NCBI GenBank assembly: GCA_031254095.1
Contig: JAIRVC010000254.1
Coordinates: 1-9,920, forward strand
Length of the DNA: 9,920 nt
Reading direction: 5' to 3'
Source of the DNA: Acidobacteriota bacterium
Lineage (GTDB): Bacteria; Acidobacteriota; UBA6911
A model generated the notes under the pieces. It was not told the DNA's origin and made no database searches. It was given only the letters and a program-made list of their open reading frames with translations. A program made the translations under genes and the position numbers. Below are positions 6,674 to 9,920 of this stretch, one piece after another; the stretch's first letter is position 1; every line of letters starts with the position of its first letter.

Positions 6674-7804
6674 ATGGGTTTTTTGCTGGCGCTGTCTTGC
6701 GCGCTCATTCTTTATGGAACGCTTCATCCGTTCAGTTTTACCTTTGGATCGCGCGAGGAAAGCATTCTCTCGTTGCTGGCGGCATCGACGCACAGCTACG
6801 TCGGTCGCGGCGACACCATTGCCAACGTCATTCTTTTTTTGCCGTTCGGCTTTTTCGCCATGCAAAGCGTTTTTCAACGCGCCCCGCGGCCTATACGCCT
6901 GATTTTTATCGTTGTTTCCGGCGCGGCGCTTTCCTTCGGTATTGAATGCGCCCAGAGCTGTCTGCCCGGACGCTCTGTCAGCATATACGACCTTCTGACA
7001 AATACGACAGGCGCTCTGCTGGGCGCCGTGCTTGGCTGGAAGGACTGGCGCGGAAAATTGCCGAAGCTTCGGGCGGACAACCATCCGCCGGCGATATTTC
7101 CGGTTTTGCTGCTCGGCGCGTGGCTCGGCGGCAAACTGTTCCCCTTTGTTCCCGCTCTGAAAACGCAGAATATTAAAAATGCCCTGAAACCGTTGTTTTT
7201 CGGGGAATTTGTGCTGTCGGACGCGCTGTGGAGTTTCATTGCCGCAATGGTCGTGTGCCGGCTGGCACAGGCGTTTGTCCGGCCGGGACGCCTTCAGACG
7301 GCGCTGACATTTCTTCCGCTCGGCGTCATTGCGGTTAAGCCTTTTATTTTGGGCGGAAGTATTTTACGGGCTGAAATTCTCGGCGCGTTGCTCGGCATCG
7401 CCGCCTGGCGGTACATGCTAAGCCGCATACGCCGAAACGCCGGGATTCTGGCGCTTCTGCTGATGGCGCAAATCGTTATCCAGGGACTTGCGCCTTTCGT
7501 TTTTATCCCCTTCACAGGTCTTTTCTCGATTATTCCCTTTGGCGGATTCCTAAGGGGGATAACGGCCGGCAATGTATTGCAGTTTACGGAAAAGGTCTTT
7601 TTTTACGGCGCTTTTTTGTGGCTTCTGATAAAAACCGGCCTAAGTCTGCGATTCAGTGTGATTTTCAGCGTCGCACTGCTGGCCGGCATTGAAATTATGC
7701 AGATGTTCATTTCCGGCGGCGTCGCCGAGATTACCAATCCTCTGCTGGCGGTTATTCTGGGATTGTTTCTGTATTTCCTTGACCTTCGCGACGAATCTCC
7801 GTGA
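6674..7804 (+). CDS. VanZ-like integral membrane protein, apparently with two VanZ units
   Basis: A 376-residue polytopic membrane protein. The N-terminal ~125 residues match the VanZ-like family: an HPF segment after the first helix, DTIAN (47-51) leading into a helix with FLPFGFF, GIECAQ (89-94), and YDLLTN..GALLG (105-118). VanZ proteins are usually about half this length. The second half (about 295-365) repeats the plan more weakly: a helix with FFYGAF, then GIEIMQ (338-343) and EITN...ILG (352-363). VanZ was first known from teicoplanin resistance gene clusters, but most family members have no assigned function and many sit near exopolysaccharide genes. ATG 6674 is the first usable start in frame; its ribosome binding site is poor. 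The stop (7802-7804) lies 21 bases before copy 2 of the palindromic repeat. Confidence 0.85.
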   Translation: MGFLLALSCALILYGTLHPFSFTFGSREESILSLLAASTHSYVGRGDTIANVILFLPFGFFAMQSVFQRAPRPIRLIFIVVSGAALSFGIECAQSCLPGRSVSIYDLLTNTTGALLGAVLGWKDWRGKLPKLRADNHPPAIFPVLLLGAWLGGKLFPFVPALKTQNIKNALKPLFFGEFVLSDALWSFIAAMVVCRLAQAFVRPGRLQTALTFLPLGVIAVKPFILGGSILRAEILGALLGIAAWRYMLSRIRRNAGILALLLMAQIVIQGLAPFVFIPFTGLFSIIPFGGFLRGITAGNVLQFTEKVFFYGAFLWLLIKTGLSLRFSVIFSVALLAGIEIMQMFISGGVAEITNPLLAVILGLFLYFLDLRDESP

Positions 7805-7825
7805 GGTTCCAGAAACCGGCAATAG

Positions 7826-7946
7826 GGAACCTCTAAAAACCCAAAACTCTGCGTTACGCGGCCGATACAAAATGTTCATTTACGTAAATGTAAACTCCGC
7901 TTTTGTCCCGGCCGCAAGCCTTAATTTTGGAGTTTTTAGAGGTTCC
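7826..7946. repeat. Palindromic repeat element, copy 2, between convergent genes
   Basis: The outer arms 7826-7840 and 7932-7946 are perfect complements (GGAACCTCTAAAAAC). Pairing continues as CCAAAA (7841-7846) with TTTTGG (7925-7930) after a one-base bulge at A7931. An inner stem pairs 7858-7872 with 7901-7915 at 13 of 15 positions, and the centre is the 12-base palindrome ATTTACGTAAAT (7878-7889). It is homologous to copy 1 (5023-5151). It fills most of the 159-base gap between the VanZ-like stop and the E1 beta stop, so it may serve as a two-way transcription terminator. Confidence 0.85.
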
Positions 7947-7963
7947 AAATAAAACTCCAAAAA

Positions 7964-8920
7964 TTACATCGCTCCCCTTACGGCTTTGATGATTTTCGCC
8001 TTGTCCGGAATCGCGTAATGCTCCATGGGCGGACTGAAGGGAATCGGCACATCCAGCCCGCAAACGCGGGCTGGCGCGGCTTTCAGTTTGCGGAAAGTGT
8101 TTTTGTCGGAAGCTGCCTGAGCCATGATTTCAGCCGCCGCGCCGCAGGTCTGACAGGCTTCGTCAACAATTACAAGCCTTCCGGTTTTTCTGACCGATCG
8201 AAGAATCGCCGCCGTATCCATCGGAACCAGCGTCCGCGGGTCTATGACTTCCGCCGAAATTCCGGATCCGGCAAGTTCTTCGGCCGCCTCAAGCGCGATA
8301 TGCGCCATGCGTCCCAGCGCGACCAGCGTCAGATCCGTTCCCCTGCGACGGACCGCGGCCTTGCCAAAAGGAATAAAATATTCATCATCCGGATCCGGAA
8401 CAACGCCTTTGGTTTTGCCCAGCATAAACGGCTCAAACGAAATAACGGGGTTGTTGTCCCTCAGCGCGGTTTTCAAAAGCCCCTTTACGTCGTAAGGCGT
8501 GGTCGGCAGGAGAATTTTCAGTCCGGGCACATTCATAAACATTGCGTAAGGGCTGATGGAATGTTCAGCCGCGCCGTAAAATCCGGCGCCTACCGTCATG
8601 CGTATGAGAATTGGAAATTTCGCCTGTCCGCCGAACATATATGTGATTTTGGCGGCGTGGTTGATCATCTGATCCATGGCGACAAAACCGAAAGTCGCCA
8701 TTCGTATATTGACTACGGCTCGAAATCCGGAACCCGCCAGACCGATCGCGGCGCCGACAAAGCTGTTTTCGGCGATAGGCGTCAGCCGGACGCGGTCCGC
8801 GCCGAATTCATTCCGCATGTCCAACACCGGATCTGTTCCCATGTAAACGGTGCGCGGATCGCTGCGAAACGCCTCGCGAATAGCCTCGCCGGCCGCCTGT
8901 TCAAATGTAATCTCTCTCAT
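7964..8920 (-). CDS. pdhB: 2-oxo-acid/acetoin dehydrogenase E1 component, beta subunit
   Basis: Beta subunit of the alpha2beta2 E1, which with thiamine diphosphate decarboxylates a 2-oxo acid (pyruvate or branched-chain) or cleaves acetoin, then passes the acyl group to a lipoyl E2. At 318 residues it is the normal length. Visible hallmarks are TPIAENSFVGAAIG with the cofactor-activating Glu51, AMDQMINHAAK (81-91), YMFGGQ (94-99), AEHS (118-121), VPGLKILLPTTPYDVKGLLK, DNNPVISFE, EVIDPRTLVPMD and the C-terminal VPIPFSPPMEHYAIPD. The usual GEDV near position 28 reads GTDP here. The ATG at 8920 follows the alpha stop by 14 bases, with AAGGA overlapping that stop as ribosome binding site, so the two are co-transcribed. 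Which substrate is used cannot be decided; the acetoin, pyruvate and branched-chain enzymes are close relatives. Confidence 0.93.
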   Translation of the reverse strand: MREITFEQAAGEAIREAFRSDPRTVYMGTDPVLDMRNEFGADRVRLTPIAENSFVGAAIGLAGSGFRAVVNIRMATFGFVAMDQMINHAAKITYMFGGQAKFPILIRMTVGAGFYGAAEHSISPYAMFMNVPGLKILLPTTPYDVKGLLKTALRDNNPVISFEPFMLGKTKGVVPDPDDEYFIPFGKAAVRRRGTDLTLVALGRMAHIALEAAEELAGSGISAEVIDPRTLVPMDTAAILRSVRKTGRLVIVDEACQTCGAAAEIMAQAASDKNTFRKLKAAPARVCGLDVPIPFSPPMEHYAIPDKAKIIKAVRGAM

Positions 8921-8934
8921 ACTTCCATGTTTCC

Positions 8935-9900
8935 TTAGATTGAATAGACATCCTGTAGCGCGTCCTCCGGCGCCGGATAAGGGCTGGCGAGCGCAAAAGC
9001 GTAAGCTCCTTCCACTTTTTGAAGCGTTTTCCGATGAATCGATTTCAATCTCGCCTGCGTCAGAACGCCGCGTTCGGCAAGAAGCGCTTCATATGCCTTG
9101 ATCGGACAACGTTCCTTCCATGCCTGGATTTCATCGGCCGGACGCAGATCTTCAAGTTCTTTTGAAAGAAAATGTTTGTACCAGCGGTAAGTTTTGCATT
9201 CGAGAAAATACGGGCCGTCTCCCTTGCGGAGGCGGGCGATGGCTTCTCCGGCCGCCGCGTGGACGGCTTCCACGTCATTGCCGTCAACAACCTTGTTGGC
9301 TATGTGATACGCTTCGGGAATGCGCGTGATGTCTCCCGCCGCCATGGCGTATTCGGCGGGAGTGTTGACGCCGTAGCCGTTGTTTTCGCACACAAATAGA
9401 AGCGGGAGTTTCCAGATGCCCGCAAGATTGAGGCATTCGTGAAACTCCCCTTCGTTGCAAGCGCCGTCGCCGAAAAAAACCACCGCGACGTTTCCCTTTC
9501 CTTCGAGTTTTGCGGCGCAGGCCGCGCCGGTCGAAATCGGCAGCCCGGCGCCGACAATGCCGTCGGCGCCCAGCATTCCGATGCTGAAATCGGCGATGTG
9601 CATTGATCCGCCTTTGCCTTTGCAGCATCCCGTCTTTTTGCCGTAGATTTCAGCCATCATGCGGTTCATATCCGCGCCCTTGGCTATACAGTGACCATGG
9701 CCGCGGTGATTGCTGACAATGCGATCCTTTTTGGTCAGATGACGGCAGACGCCGGCGGCAATAGCCTCCTGACCGATATAGGAATGCGCGAATCCGGGAA
9801 TGTTGCCGTCAAAGACCTCTTTGGCGACATGTTCCTCAAAGCGCCGAATCTCCAGCATCGTTGTGTAAAGTTCTATACAGGTTTTTCCGTCAGGCTCCAA
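8935..9900 (-). CDS. pdhA: 2-oxo-acid/acetoin dehydrogenase E1 component, alpha subunit (TTG start)
   Basis: Thiamine-diphosphate-binding alpha subunit, 321 residues, normal for the short bacterial PdhA/AcoA type. MLEIRRFEEH (15-24), SNHRGHGH (63-70) and CKGKGGSMH (93-101) are family hallmarks. The cofactor motif is complete: GDGACNEG (144-151) with the closing ENN at 172-174. Near 237-254 the usual RGH-x-x-D part of the active-site loop is altered to YKHFLSKE, keeping Arg239 and His243 but losing the glycine. The start is TTG at 9900: a frame stop (TAG, 9912-9910) lies four codons upstream, no ATG or GTG intervenes, and GGGGG (9910-9906) sits 5 bases before it. The next ATG would remove the first helix. 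It precedes the beta gene by 14 bases. The promoter lies at or beyond the window edge. Confidence 0.92.
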   Translation of the reverse strand: MEPDGKTCIELYTTMLEIRRFEEHVAKEVFDGNIPGFAHSYIGQEAIAAGVCRHLTKKDRIVSNHRGHGHCIAKGADMNRMMAEIYGKKTGCCKGKGGSMHIADFSIGMLGADGIVGAGLPISTGAACAAKLEGKGNVAVVFFGDGACNEGEFHECLNLAGIWKLPLLFVCENNGYGVNTPAEYAMAAGDITRIPEAYHIANKVVDGNDVEAVHAAAGEAIARLRKGDGPYFLECKTYRWYKHFLSKELEDLRPADEIQAWKERCPIKAYEALLAERGVLTQARLKSIHRKTLQKVEGAYAFALASPYPAPEDALQDVYSI

Positions 9901-9905
9901 GTCCG

Positions 9906-9911
9906 CCCCCT
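9906..9911 (-). promoter_or_regulatory. Ribosome binding site supporting the TTG start of E1 alpha
   Basis: On the - strand AGGGGG lies 5 bases before the TTG at 9900-9898 and overlaps the upstream in-frame stop TAG (9912-9910). With no ATG or GTG between that stop and the TTG, it decides the start of the alpha subunit. Confidence 0.55.
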
Positions 9912-9920
9912 ATTTAATAT

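Noticed and set aside
6536..7084. 182-codon open frame on the - strand
   Set aside because: It lies antisense over the MFS end and the VanZ-like start and has the Arg/Gln-rich composition of a shadow frame.
8018..8938. 306-codon open frame on the + strand
   Set aside because: It is antisense to the E1 beta gene, which has all family hallmarks; the + product is rich in Arg, His and Asn and has no recognisable motif.

Overview
This window looks like ordinary chromosome of a moderately GC-rich, Gram-negative-type bacterium. The envelope genes resemble those I associate with Acidobacteriota, mainly the S41 peptidase with its long C-terminal extension and the MltD-like protein with an acidic N-terminal region. 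That placement is an impression, not a demonstrated taxonomy. No tRNA, rRNA, transposase, phage gene or CRISPR array was seen.

Left half, + strand. Positions 1-558 hold the 3' end of an unrecognised protein, followed by a perfect 17-bp hairpin and a tandem heptamer array. A promoter-like pair then leads into a secreted C-terminal processing protease (761-2398). After a second heptamer array comes a run of three envelope genes: an MltD-like lytic transglycosylase with LysM (2536-4026), a YtxH-like membrane protein (4039-4335) and a DUF948-like membrane coiled-coil protein (4341-4853). The protease and the transglycosylase both point to peptidoglycan turnover outside the inner membrane. The last two genes recall the ytxG/ytxH pairing of Bacillus.

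Middle, + strand. A 472-base gap (4854-5325) holds a possible 39-codon small ORF with a very good ribosome binding site, and copy 1 of a long palindromic repeat. Next come an MFS transporter (5326-6576), a 17-bp inverted repeat and a VanZ-like membrane protein that appears to carry two VanZ units (6674-7804).

Right part, - strand. A tightly spaced pair encodes the alpha (8935-9900, TTG start) and beta (7964-8920) subunits of a thiamine-diphosphate 2-oxo-acid or acetoin dehydrogenase E1. No E2 or E3 gene lies downstream. Copy 2 of the palindromic repeat fills the gap between this convergent pair and the VanZ gene.

The most interesting non-coding signal is the two-copy palindromic repeat family (5023-5151 and 7826-7946). 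Its outer stem is preserved by three compensatory base-pair changes and a shared one-base bulge, and its centre is nearly identical in both copies. I found no clear new multi-gene system; this structured repeat is the best candidate for something undescribed.
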